The notes beneath the pieces were generated by a model. The model did not search any database. It saw only the letters and a list, made by a program, of their open reading frames with translations, and was not told where the DNA came from. A stretch of 64,000 nt of DNA from HKCCE3408 sp038530555 (GTDB taxonomy: Bacteria; Pseudomonadota; Alphaproteobacteria; Rhodobacterales; Rhodobacteraceae). A program made the translations under genes and the position numbers. The stretch lies in contig JBCBCN010000012.1 in NCBI GenBank assembly GCA_038530555.1, positions 10,430 to 74,429 on the forward strand, in the 5' to 3' direction. This document shows, in pieces, positions 24,410-31,653 of the stretch. How positions within the stretch are numbered: the stretch's first letter is position 1; each line of letters opens with the position of its first letter.

Positions 24410-25438
24410 TTAATGGCTCTTTCGGTTAAAATCGCGCCAGGTGCGGATCAGGACGGGCGTCAAAAGGATCGCGACACCCAGGATCGTCAGAACCGAGGTC
24501 GCCGCCGCAGAGGACAACGCCCGGGTTTCGCCGCTCAGATCGCTGAGGATGAAGGTGCTTAGCGATTGAGCATGGGCCTGGGCTTGAAAGCCGATGATCG
24601 GCTCCAGCACGCGGAAATTGTCCATCAGCTGAATGAGCGCCACAAAGGTCACAAGCGGCATCAGATGCGGGATGGTGATATAGCGGATCTGCTGCCAGCG
24701 GGTGGCGCCGTCAATCTGGGCCGCCTCGATCTGATCCTGCGGCAGGGTCTGCAGCCCTGCGTAAAACACCACGAAGGCAAAGGGTGCCGAGGACCAAATT
24801 CCATAGATGATCAGGCACAACCACATCAGCGGCGTGGAGGCAAAAACTGATAGCGTCGGATCATCCACCAGCCAGCTCAGGAATTTGCCCAAAATGCCAC
24901 GACTGTCGAGCATCCAGGACAACACCAGCGCGCCAATCAGGGGCGTCACGATCATCGGCAACAGCGAGAAAAAGATCATAAAGCCCTTGAGCGCTCGGTG
25001 CAGCGAGTTCACCGCCACCGCGATAGCAAATCCCAGAATGATCAGAAACGGTGTGCAGACAAAGGTATAGGTCAGTGTGAAGGCCAGGGCGCGGTAGAAT
25101 GGCAGATCGCTAAGCTCCGAAAGAAAGGCGCCGAAGCTGTCAGTCGTTCGCCAGGCTTCGGCCACTTCGGTCACGGCCAGACGCCCGCGATTGAGATAAA
25201 CATCCGCACCGACAAAGCGGCCCATGGGCCGGGCCTCTCGCAGCTCGGCAGTGGCGTCTTGGTCGATGGTTGTCTCTTCAGTGCAGCGGAAGGGCGTGCA
25301 GTTCTCGACCGTGATCAGCACCGGCTCGTGGGGCGCGAACACCGATTGGGTCAGGACCGAGACGATGGGAAAGAAGATAAAGAGCAGCATCGCCGCCCCA
25401 GTGGGCAGGAAGAACCAAAAAAACGTCCGATGCTTCAT
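24410..25438 (-). CDS. ABC transporter permease, sugar type (MalF/UgpA-like) with enlarged periplasmic loop
   Basis: 342 residues. Helix 1 (about 8-30) is followed by a periplasmic insertion of roughly 90 residues that includes a Cys pair, NCTPFRC. The remaining helices and the EAA loop EAAQIDGATRWQQIRYITIP (about 240) are standard. UgpA-type permeases are usually about 290-300 residues, so the loop accounts for the extra length; enlarged first loops in MalF contact the binding protein. The ribosome site GGGAGGGG precedes the ATG at 25438. Confidence 0.92.
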   Translation of the reverse strand: MKHRTFFWFFLPTGAAMLLFIFFPIVSVLTQSVFAPHEPVLITVENCTPFRCTEETTIDQDATAELREARPMGRFVGADVYLNRGRLAVTEVAEAWRTTDSFGAFLSELSDLPFYRALAFTLTYTFVCTPFLIILGFAIAVAVNSLHRALKGFMIFFSLLPMIVTPLIGALVLSWMLDSRGILGKFLSWLVDDPTLSVFASTPLMWLCLIIYGIWSSAPFAFVVFYAGLQTLPQDQIEAAQIDGATRWQQIRYITIPHLMPLVTFVALIQLMDNFRVLEPIIGFQAQAHAQSLSTFILSDLSGETRALSSAAATSVLTILGVAILLTPVLIRTWRDFNRKSH

Positions 25439-25456
25439 TGCATGTCCCCTCCCGAT

Positions 25457-25474
25457 GCACCGAAAAATCGGTGC
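25457..25474 (-). other. Small hairpin next to the permease ribosome site
   Basis: GCACCGA and TCGGTGC form a 7-base stem with a 4-base loop, just upstream of the GGGAGGGG ribosome site of the permease gene. It could tune translation of the permeases relative to the binding protein. Confidence 0.4.
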
Positions 25475-25540
25475 GCGACACCGCTGGCCTCAAAGGGCAA
25501 TTCGGGTCGCCGAAATCATACCGACGGGGGCCGCCCGCCG

Positions 25541-25585
25541 GTGACGAGAAGGGCGGCGATCTGTGGCGACCACCGCCCCCGTCAC
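25541..25585 (-). other. Stem-loop after the solute-binding protein gene
   Basis: Outer stem GTGACG/CGTCAC (25541-25546 with 25580-25585) and inner stem GGGCGG/CCGCCC (25551-25556 with 25573-25578), starting 5 bases after the binding-protein stop. Stem-loops here in ABC operons commonly protect the upstream message or limit read-through, giving more binding protein than permease. Confidence 0.6.
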
Positions 25586-25589
25586 AAGT

Positions 25590-26831
25590 TTACTGCAAGA
25601 AACCCTGCTCGCGGGCCGAGGCGATGTAGGCTGCCTCGACATCGGCCAGGGCCTGCTCGGCGCTTTCATTGCCTTGCATGAAGTCCGACAGCTCATTGCC
25701 CAAAGCCGTGTGCATCAGGCCCATGAAGGGCAGCATGGGGTAAGGCGTGGCATTCGATTCCGCCGCCGCAAAGACACCGACGGCCGCGTCTGTGGGCTCA
25801 TAGCCCGGGATAAGCCAGACCGCCTGGGTGCGGACCTCTTCATCTTCCATCAGCGCCGGACGGATACCGTTCATCATCGCCTGAAAGGTGGCCGCGGCCT
25901 CTTCGTCGGAGATGTTGGAGGCCACGGTCCAGCCGTCCCACCATAGCGTGGTCGCCGGGGTCTCGCCGCCGCCCACGGTCATCGGACCGGCGATTGCGAA
26001 GCCGTCGATCACGTCCTGGGGCACGCCGTCGGCGGTGACCAAGGTGGCGGCGCGACTGCCCCACATGTTCATCAGCGCCACGTTGCCCGCGCGATATTCG
26101 GCGTTGGTGGCGTTGCTGTCATGGGTCAGGAAGTCAGGATTCATGTACTCGCTGAGGGCCTTCATCATCTCAAGCGCGGCAACACCGGCCTCGGAATTGA
26201 CGTTGGGCGCAGCCGAGCCGGCTTCGAAATGCTCACCGCCAAAGCCGATGAACATATTGTTGAACTCCTGTGCGAGGTTCCAGCCCGCCGCATAGGCGCC
26301 GCCGACCGGGTTGTCCATGATGCCCGCCGCGCGGATCGCTTCGGCAGCCTCAAGCAGCTCCTCATAGGTGGTGGGCGGCTCGAGACCCACCTGCTCGAGC
26401 ACGTCGGCGCGATAGACGAGGTGCTGGGCATTGGCCATGAAGGCCACGGCCATGACCTGGCCGTCGATGGTGATGAGCTGGTTGGAGGCCAGGCCGTCAC
26501 CATATTCCGCCACCAGATCGTCCAGCGGGCGGATCACGTCTTCGTTGAGCAGCGCGACGATCGAGGAATTGGCGATGATCGCCGAGGTGTATTCGGCCGG
26601 GTTGCCCTGCATGCCGGGCACGTTGATCGACTGATGGTCCGCGGTCAGGTTGGTCGACACGTCGCCGCCCTGGCATTCCTGCGCGCCGGCGCCGACGGTT
26701 TGGATCGCCGGAAATTCATTGCCGACGATCGACACGCGCGCATCGATGGCGCAGGCATGGCCGTCGGCCATCGCGGTGGTGCTGGTCAAAAGCGCCATGG
26801 CGCCTGCCGCAGCAAAAGATTTAACGTACAT
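25590..26831 (-). CDS. ABC transporter extracellular solute-binding protein (family 1)
   Basis: 413 residues with a cleavable signal peptide (MYVKSFAAAGAMALLTSTTAMA). The mature part is a type-1 sugar-type binding protein, with recognisable segments VAFMANAQHLVYRADVLEQ, PTTYEELLEAAEAIRAAG and VALMNMWGSRA. Two early Cys residues (in HACAIDARV and AQECQGG) may form a disulfide. It delivers the substrate to the permease pair; the family binds sugars, polyols and glycerol-phosphate-like solutes. It lies between the ATPase gene (115-base gap) and the permeases (151-base gap). Confidence 0.92.
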   Translation of the reverse strand: MYVKSFAAAGAMALLTSTTAMADGHACAIDARVSIVGNEFPAIQTVGAGAQECQGGDVSTNLTADHQSINVPGMQGNPAEYTSAIIANSSIVALLNEDVIRPLDDLVAEYGDGLASNQLITIDGQVMAVAFMANAQHLVYRADVLEQVGLEPPTTYEELLEAAEAIRAAGIMDNPVGGAYAAGWNLAQEFNNMFIGFGGEHFEAGSAAPNVNSEAGVAALEMMKALSEYMNPDFLTHDSNATNAEYRAGNVALMNMWGSRAATLVTADGVPQDVIDGFAIAGPMTVGGGETPATTLWWDGWTVASNISDEEAAATFQAMMNGIRPALMEDEEVRTQAVWLIPGYEPTDAAVGVFAAAESNATPYPMLPFMGLMHTALGNELSDFMQGNESAEQALADVEAAYIASAREQGFLQ

Positions 26832-26925
26832 CTATGGTCTCTCCCAGTTGATTATCGAGCGCGTCACTCTCCTGTTGCGCGCCCTGCTTTGCCCCCGTCC
26901 CGCGCCCGAGCTAGGGGGCGGCTGG

Positions 26926-26941
26926 AGGCCTTGTGAGGCCT
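26926..26941 (-). other. Inverted repeat after the ATPase gene
   Basis: AGGCCT occurs twice around a 4-base TGTG loop, 5 bases after the ATPase stop. It can form a 6-base stem in the spacer before the binding-protein gene. Function is uncertain. Confidence 0.35.
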
Positions 26942-26946
26942 GGTGA

Positions 26947-27996
26947 TCAGGCCCCGATCCGTGCCCCCGTTTCCGCGTCGAAGAGGTGGCAGTGCTCGCT
27001 GGGCACATGGATCGACACAGTGTCGTCGATCTCTGCCCGGAAGGTCTTGTCGGTCTTGGCGCTGACGAGCGCCCCGGCGATGCGCACGCTGACCATGGTG
27101 GCCTCACCCAACAGCTCGAGCGTGTAAATCGGAGCGGTGATCGCGCCACCGGTTGCGGTCACGGTTGCATCTTCGGCGCGGAAGCCCAGGGTCACGGGGC
27201 CGTCCGGCCCGCTCAGGCCATGCACCTCGGCCCCCTCGGCCCGGAACACACCGCCCGAGAGCTCGCCTTCGACCAGGTTCATGGCCGGGTTGCCGATAAA
27301 GCTCGCCACGAAAGTGTTGGCGGGGTTGTCGTAGATCTCGGTGGGGGAACCCACCTGTTGCACCACGCCGCCATTCATCACCACGACCCGGTCCGCCAAG
27401 GTCATCGCTTCGATTTGGTCATGGGTCACATAGATCGTCGTCACCTTAAGCTCATGGCTGAGGTTTTTGATCTGCGCCCGGGTCGAGACGCGAAGCTTGG
27501 CGTCGAGGTTCGACAGCGGCTCATCCATCAAGAATACCTGCGGCTGGCGCACGATGGCGCGGGCCAGGGCCACGCGCTGGCGCTGACCACCCGACAGCTC
27601 GGCCGGTTTACGGTGCAGAAACGGCTCAAGCTCGACCATCGCCGCGGCGCGCATCACGCGCTCATCATGGCTAGCCGGATCCACTTTGCGCACTTTGAGC
27701 GGAAAGCGGATGTTCTCGTAGACGTTCATGTTCGGGTAGAGGCCGTAGCTCTGGAACACCATGGCGATGTCGCGGTCCTTAGGCTCCAGATCGTTGACAA
27801 CATCCGCGCCGATCGCGATCTCACCCTCGGTCGGGTCTTCAAGGCCTGCGATCATCCGCATGGTGGTGGTCTTGCCGCAGCCTGAGGGCCCGAGCAGGAC
27901 GAGAAACTCCTCATCCGCGATGGTCAGGTCGAAATTGTCGACCCCCACGAAACTGCCCCACCGTTTCGAGACATTCCGCAATTCGATCTGCGCCAT
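26947..27996 (-). CDS. ABC transporter ATP-binding protein, UgpC/MalK type
   Basis: 349 residues. Walker A is GPSGCGKTTT (about 38-47), the signature LSGGQRQRVAL (about 134-144), and Walker B VFLMDEPLSNLD. A C-terminal TOBE/MalK regulatory region follows (about 235-349). The start at 27996 (MAQIELRNVSKRWG) is standard for the family; the longer frame upstream is not supported. First gene of the transporter operon, with LacI operator 2 about 170-190 bases upstream. Confidence 0.93.
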   Translation of the reverse strand: MAQIELRNVSKRWGSFVGVDNFDLTIADEEFLVLLGPSGCGKTTTMRMIAGLEDPTEGEIAIGADVVNDLEPKDRDIAMVFQSYGLYPNMNVYENIRFPLKVRKVDPASHDERVMRAAAMVELEPFLHRKPAELSGGQRQRVALARAIVRQPQVFLMDEPLSNLDAKLRVSTRAQIKNLSHELKVTTIYVTHDQIEAMTLADRVVVMNGGVVQQVGSPTEIYDNPANTFVASFIGNPAMNLVEGELSGGVFRAEGAEVHGLSGPDGPVTLGFRAEDATVTATGGAITAPIYTLELLGEATMVSVRIAGALVSAKTDKTFRAEIDDTVSIHVPSEHCHLFDAETGARIGA

Positions 27997-28164
27997 CCGC
28001 TTCCCCCTTGCTTTGCCCGCCGCAGCGCGCCACCGCGCCAACAACCCGTCCCGCGATTAATGCCGCGGCATGGCCAGAGCGCAATGCGTAAAATGCCTTG
28101 GCAACGCCATCTTGCGCCCTGCTCGAAAGACGATAAGCTTCAAAACGTGAAGGCGGCAAGTGAT

Positions 28165-28184
28165 TTTTGCATACGCATGCAAAA
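28165..28184. promoter_or_regulatory. LacI-type operator 2 (between ABC operon and divergent SnoaL gene)
   Basis: TTTTGCATACGCATGCAAAA, a 20-base palindrome with one mismatch pair, almost identical to operator 1. It lies between the divergent ATPase gene (start 27996) and SnoaL gene (start 28221), 36 bases from the latter, and so can control both directions. Confidence 0.82.
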
Positions 28185-28220
28185 TGTCGAGTGCGCCACC
28201 GAAATTACGATGAGACAACC

Positions 28221-29249
28221 ATGCTGAACGCCACAAAAACCAGCACCGATCTGCAAGACGCCAAACGCATTGTCCTGGAAGCGCAACTTGCGCTCGACAC
28301 TGCGCCGCCCACCCTACTGAGGGAAGCATTGTCGCGCCATGTCGCCGACGATTACTTTTGGCGCGGGATGCATCCCTTCAACGAACAACACGGCGCCGAG
28401 GCGGTCGCGACCGCGTTCTGGCAGCCCATGCACCATGCGCTCACTGGCTTCCAGCGCCGGATGAGCGTCTTTTTCGCGGGCACAGCCGTCACCGGGCCCA
28501 AGGCGGAAACCTGGGTGGCGCAGATGGGGCATTTCATGGGGCTTTTCGATCAGCCCTTCTTGCATATCCGCCCGACGCGGAAATTGGTGCTTCTTCGTTA
28601 TGCTGAATTTCACCGGATCGAAGACGGGCGCATCGCGGAAAGCGCGCTTTTTATCGATATCCCGGAATTGATGCTCCAAGCGGGTCTGCAGCCCTTCCCG
28701 ACACCGACCGGCGTGCATATCAGCCAACCGGGGCCAGCGCCGCAGACAGGCCTGATGTTCGACGCGCAGGTGCCCGAGGAAGGTGCCGAAACGCTCGACC
28801 TAATCGAAGCTATGATGAGCGATCTGGGCAACTGGGACCTTGGCCTCCCTCTGACCGAGGAATTGGCCCGGACTTGGGATCCGCAGATGCTGTGGTGGGG
28901 GCCTGTCGGGATCGGTGCGACCTACACGATCCCGCGCTATGCCGAGCAGCATGCCGGCCCGTTCCGCGCCTCTTTTGCCGACCGAGACTTCAAAGGCCAC
29001 CGGGCGCGCCTAGCCGAGGGGATGTATGGCGGCTTTTTCGGCTGGCCGAATTTTACTGCGCGCCCGACCGGAGGGTTCATGGGAATGCCGGCCACGGACA
29101 AGTCAGGGCCGTTTCGCGTGGTCGACATCTATCGCCGCGACCGCGACCGCCTCGTGGAGAACTGGATCTTTATAGACCTGCTGCATTTCTGGTCGGAACA
29201 GGGCGTAGATATTCTAGGCCGCACCACCGGCATCAGCGAGTCGGCCTGA
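28221..29249 (+). CDS. Two-domain SnoaL-like protein, divergent from the ABC operon
   Basis: 342 residues, two NTF2-like halves (about 15-180 and 205-340). Landmarks DIPELMLQAG, WWGPVGIGA, GWPN and VENWIFIDLLHFW match the product of 18716-19765, showing a paralogous pair. It is the only plus-strand gene of the cluster. The start at 28221 (MLNATKTSTD) lies 36 bases after the LacI operator; an upstream TTG within the operator is not a credible start. The reaction is unknown; placement suggests it acts early on the imported compound. Confidence 0.82.
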   Translation: MLNATKTSTDLQDAKRIVLEAQLALDTAPPTLLREALSRHVADDYFWRGMHPFNEQHGAEAVATAFWQPMHHALTGFQRRMSVFFAGTAVTGPKAETWVAQMGHFMGLFDQPFLHIRPTRKLVLLRYAEFHRIEDGRIAESALFIDIPELMLQAGLQPFPTPTGVHISQPGPAPQTGLMFDAQVPEEGAETLDLIEAMMSDLGNWDLGLPLTEELARTWDPQMLWWGPVGIGATYTIPRYAEQHAGPFRASFADRDFKGHRARLAEGMYGGFFGWPNFTARPTGGFMGMPATDKSGPFRVVDIYRRDRDRLVENWIFIDLLHFWSEQGVDILGRTTGISESA

Positions 29250-29564
29250 CGCGCCAAGCCCAAACTCATCGCAGGGTTACGCCACATTTCCAGTTTCCCG
29301 GATAAGCGTAACCTTTTGTTAACCAAGTTATTGTCGCGCATTCGGCAACTATTCTCGCGCATTCACAGGGCTTGAGCAGACGACCGCCTTCGAAGGTGGA
29401 GCATAAATTATTGTTTTTGCTTATCTTTTATTGAGCCGTGTCAGATTCAGATAATCGGCCCGAATTGGCGGAAATTCGACAATGCCCTGCCGCAGTTTTG
29501 CCAGAAAACCCGAGCAATTCTTAAGGCCAAAGTCAGACACACACCTTTGATTAAGGACCGAAAG
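29250..29564. other. 315-bp AT-richer intergenic region
   Basis: Between the SnoaL gene and a small exported protein. GGTTACG (29275-29281) and CGTAACC (29307-29313), followed by TTTTG, could form a long-loop terminator for the SnoaL gene. The AT-rich stretch 29400-29435 probably holds the promoter of the next gene. No convincing small gene is visible. Confidence 0.4.
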
Positions 29565-30038
29565 ATGCGCATGTTGCCCCGCACCACGATCCTGGCCGTT
29601 GCTGCCGCTCTAACCGCCTCCACTGCTTTCGCCGAGGATGGCGCTGAAAGCGGCGTTATTTTCGAGAACTCCCTGGGGACCGAGACCGGGAGCTTCAGCG
29701 AGCTTCAGACCGCCGAGCATAGCCTGGATGTTCTGCACGCCACCTGGCAGATCGCCTACACCGCCTATTCGGATGCGCTCCATGGCTATGAGGGCCGCAA
29801 CCCGGCCGAGATCCGCGCCGATCTGGACGCAGCACCGAGCGAAGCGCTCCATGATGAACTGCGTGACGCCATCATTTTTGAAGCTGAAGTCGCGGCATTG
29901 CTCGATGCGTCGAACGACGCCGCTGCGGCCTATGAAGCGTCGCTCATCCAGAGCAACGTCGTGATCTTGTCAGCCGCTGAGCCGCAACCGCTGAGCGACG
30001 AGGCCATCGAGACGCTGACCGCGTTTCTGGCCGAGTAA
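29565..30038 (+). CDS. Small exported protein of unknown function
   Basis: 157 residues. A signal peptide (MRMLPRTTILAVAAALTASTAFA) is followed by an acidic, alanine-rich, mostly helical mature protein without cysteines. The ATG at 29565 follows an AAGGA ribosome site at good spacing. I do not recognise a domain. It stands alone between the SnoaL cluster and the convergent SRAP gene; its codon use is like that of neighbouring genes. Confidence 0.75.
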   Translation: MRMLPRTTILAVAAALTASTAFAEDGAESGVIFENSLGTETGSFSELQTAEHSLDVLHATWQIAYTAYSDALHGYEGRNPAEIRADLDAAPSEALHDELRDAIIFEAEVAALLDASNDAAAAYEASLIQSNVVILSAAEPQPLSDEAIETLTAFLAE

Positions 30039-30073
30039 GGCCAACGCCTTTATCGCGGGTCGCCTGAGCGGCC

Positions 30074-30745
30074 TCACTCATCTATCACGAGGGGCTCGAC
30101 CAGGTCGGGCCCCTCTGCTTTGTTGGAATTGACCTGCCGGTCAACGCGGTGCACGCGGTAAAATCCGTCCGGCGCAGGCTGCATCAGGGGCGCGGCGGGG
30201 CTGTCGGTTTCGCCCAGCCAAGTGGCCCAGTCCTCAGGCGCGAGCGCCAGGGGCTCACGGTGGTGAAGTCGCGCCATTTCCGGCCCGGCGCCAATCGTCA
30301 CCACGGCGCAAGTGGTCCAGGCTTCCTCACCTCGGCTCCAATCCTGCCAGATGCCGCCCAAGACAAGCGGTGCGCCCGAAGCCGGTGTGAAGTACCAAGG
30401 CAGGCGATTGTCTTCTTCGTCCTTGGTCCATTCGTAAAACCCCGTCGCCGCGATTAGGCAGCGCCGGCTGCGGACGGCCTGACGAAAGGCGGGCTTGTCG
30501 GCGACCGTCTCGCCACGGGCATTGATCAGAAGCGGGCCATCGCGGTGGGTTTTGTACCAATGCGGCAGGAAGCCCCAACGCATGGCCCCCAAACGCCGCT
30601 GACCGCCATCGCTGTGGACAGTCACAACAGGCTGCGTGGGGCAGATGTTAAAGCGCGGGCCCGTCGGCAGATCGTTGTCCGGACGGGCATCGAACAGACG
30701 GGCCAGCGCGTCATTGGGATGGGTCAGGGTCATACGGCCGCACAT
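30074..30745 (-). CDS. SOS response-associated peptidase family protein (SRAP, YedK/HMCES)
   Basis: Binds abasic sites in single-stranded DNA and shields them by forming a thiazolidine link through Cys2 after removal of Met1. The 223-residue product starts MCGRMTL, so Cys2 is exposed. The substrate-binding Asn is in INARGET, the catalytic Glu in ATGFYEW, and the active-site His in LHHREPL (more often HDRMP). Length matches YedK (about 222). No LexA-type box was seen upstream. Confidence 0.93.
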   Translation of the reverse strand: MCGRMTLTHPNDALARLFDARPDNDLPTGPRFNICPTQPVVTVHSDGGQRRLGAMRWGFLPHWYKTHRDGPLLINARGETVADKPAFRQAVRSRRCLIAATGFYEWTKDEEDNRLPWYFTPASGAPLVLGGIWQDWSRGEEAWTTCAVVTIGAGPEMARLHHREPLALAPEDWATWLGETDSPAAPLMQPAPDGFYRVHRVDRQVNSNKAEGPDLVEPLVIDE

Positions 30746-30809
30746 GCAGCTTCCCCTACCCGCTCAACGATGCTGGGTAAACGGCAGGGGGATTGTTAGC
30801 CGCCCCGCC

Positions 30810-30974
30810 TTAGCCACCATAGACCGCGCGGTGGGCAATCTTTTCGGCGTCGCCGCGGTAAATATCGAGATCGAGGGCCGTGTCGAGCGACATGGCGCGC
30901 AATTCGGCCACGGTGCGGCGGTAAGCGCTGCGGCGGGCCATCGAATGGCGCATGCGGGAGATCAGAGGTGTCAT
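30810..30974 (-). CDS. DUF1127 small protein
   Basis: 54 residues. The C-terminal half YRRTVAELRAMSLDTALDLD resembles the DUF1127 arginine-rich helix motif (YRRT..EL..LSD..L.DIG). Such small proteins in alphaproteobacteria have been linked to RNA turnover and to phosphate and stress adaptation. The ATG at 30974 has a strong AAAGGAG ribosome site; a longer frame starting at 31022 would bypass it. Confidence 0.8.
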   Translation of the reverse strand: MTPLISRMRHSMARRSAYRRTVAELRAMSLDTALDLDIYRGDAEKIAHRAVYGG

Positions 30975-31311
30975 TTTTGGCTCCTTTGCGTGGTTTAGCT
31001 CGGCTCGCCGCCCCTCCCTCAAGCGGGCGCGCCGTGGTGATATGAAGCGCTGTCGCGCGATGTGTTCGTGGTGCTATATCGCGCTTCATGTTTGCGCTAA
31101 CTTCATGGCCCCAAATTAGTAAAACTCCGGTAACGGTGAACCCGCTTGTTCGGAATGTCCGGCTTGCAGCTTTTGCATGGCTGCATGCGAGACCGCGCCC
31201 GTTCCTATGTCTACAATCAGCGCCTGAAAGTAGACGTCGAGGCGGTCAAAGCCGCCAAGTGCCCAGTGGATCTTGACCTATGCTGCGATACGCGGCACCA
31301 CCCCGCGCGAG
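30975..31311. other. 337-bp divergent intergenic region
   Basis: Separates DUF1127 (minus) from DUF952/pyrD (plus) and must hold both promoters. The only candidate content is a 56-codon plus-strand frame starting at 31155, listed separately. No palindrome was noted. Confidence 0.5.
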
Positions 31312-31325
31312 ATGAGGGTGTTTAA
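31155..31325 (+). CDS. Possible small protein upstream of DUF952
   Basis: A 56-codon frame (MSGLQLLHGCMRDRARS...) overlapping the start of the DUF952 gene by 14 bases in another frame. Third positions in its middle part favour G/C as in real genes of this genome, and the segment NQRLKVDVEAVKAAK looks like an amphipathic helix. There is no good ribosome site, and I recognise no family. It could be a chance frame. Confidence 0.3.
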   Translation: MSGLQLLHGCMRDRARSYVYNQRLKVDVEAVKAAKCPVDLDLCCDTRHHPARDEGV

Positions 31326-31653
31326 AGTTTTGCGAGTTGAAGAATGGGCCGAGCTATGCGCTTCGGGCACGAGCGCCGGGGCGGCTATCGACCGGGTCGA
31401 CGGTTACGTGCATTTCTCCACCGCTGCACAATTGACCGAGACACTGGCGCGGCACTTTGCAGGGGAAGGTTCGCTGATTTTGCTGAGCCGTGAGAGCGAG
31501 GCAGAGCCTGCCATGACCTGGGAGCCGTCACGCGGCGGGGCCCTTTTTCCGCATCTCTACGCGCCACTGAAGCTTTCTGATCTTACGGATCTGGGTGAGA
31601 TCGGCTGGGACGGTAGCGGCCATAATTTGCCCGAGGGCTGGAACGATGTTTGA
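31312..31653 (+). CDS. DUF952 domain protein
   Basis: 113 residues. The family landmarks DGYVHFSTAAQLTETLARHF and FPHLYAPLKLSDL are present; the DUF952 fold is related to ADP-ribosyltransferases/glutathione transferase-like small proteins, and its role is unknown. It overlaps the pyrD start by 8 bases, a linkage that implies co-expression with pyrimidine synthesis. The ATG at 31312 (MRVFKVLRVEEW) is the start that fits the family. Confidence 0.85.
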   Translation: MRVFKVLRVEEWAELCASGTSAGAAIDRVDGYVHFSTAAQLTETLARHFAGEGSLILLSRESEAEPAMTWEPSRGGALFPHLYAPLKLSDLTDLGEIGWDGSGHNLPEGWNDV

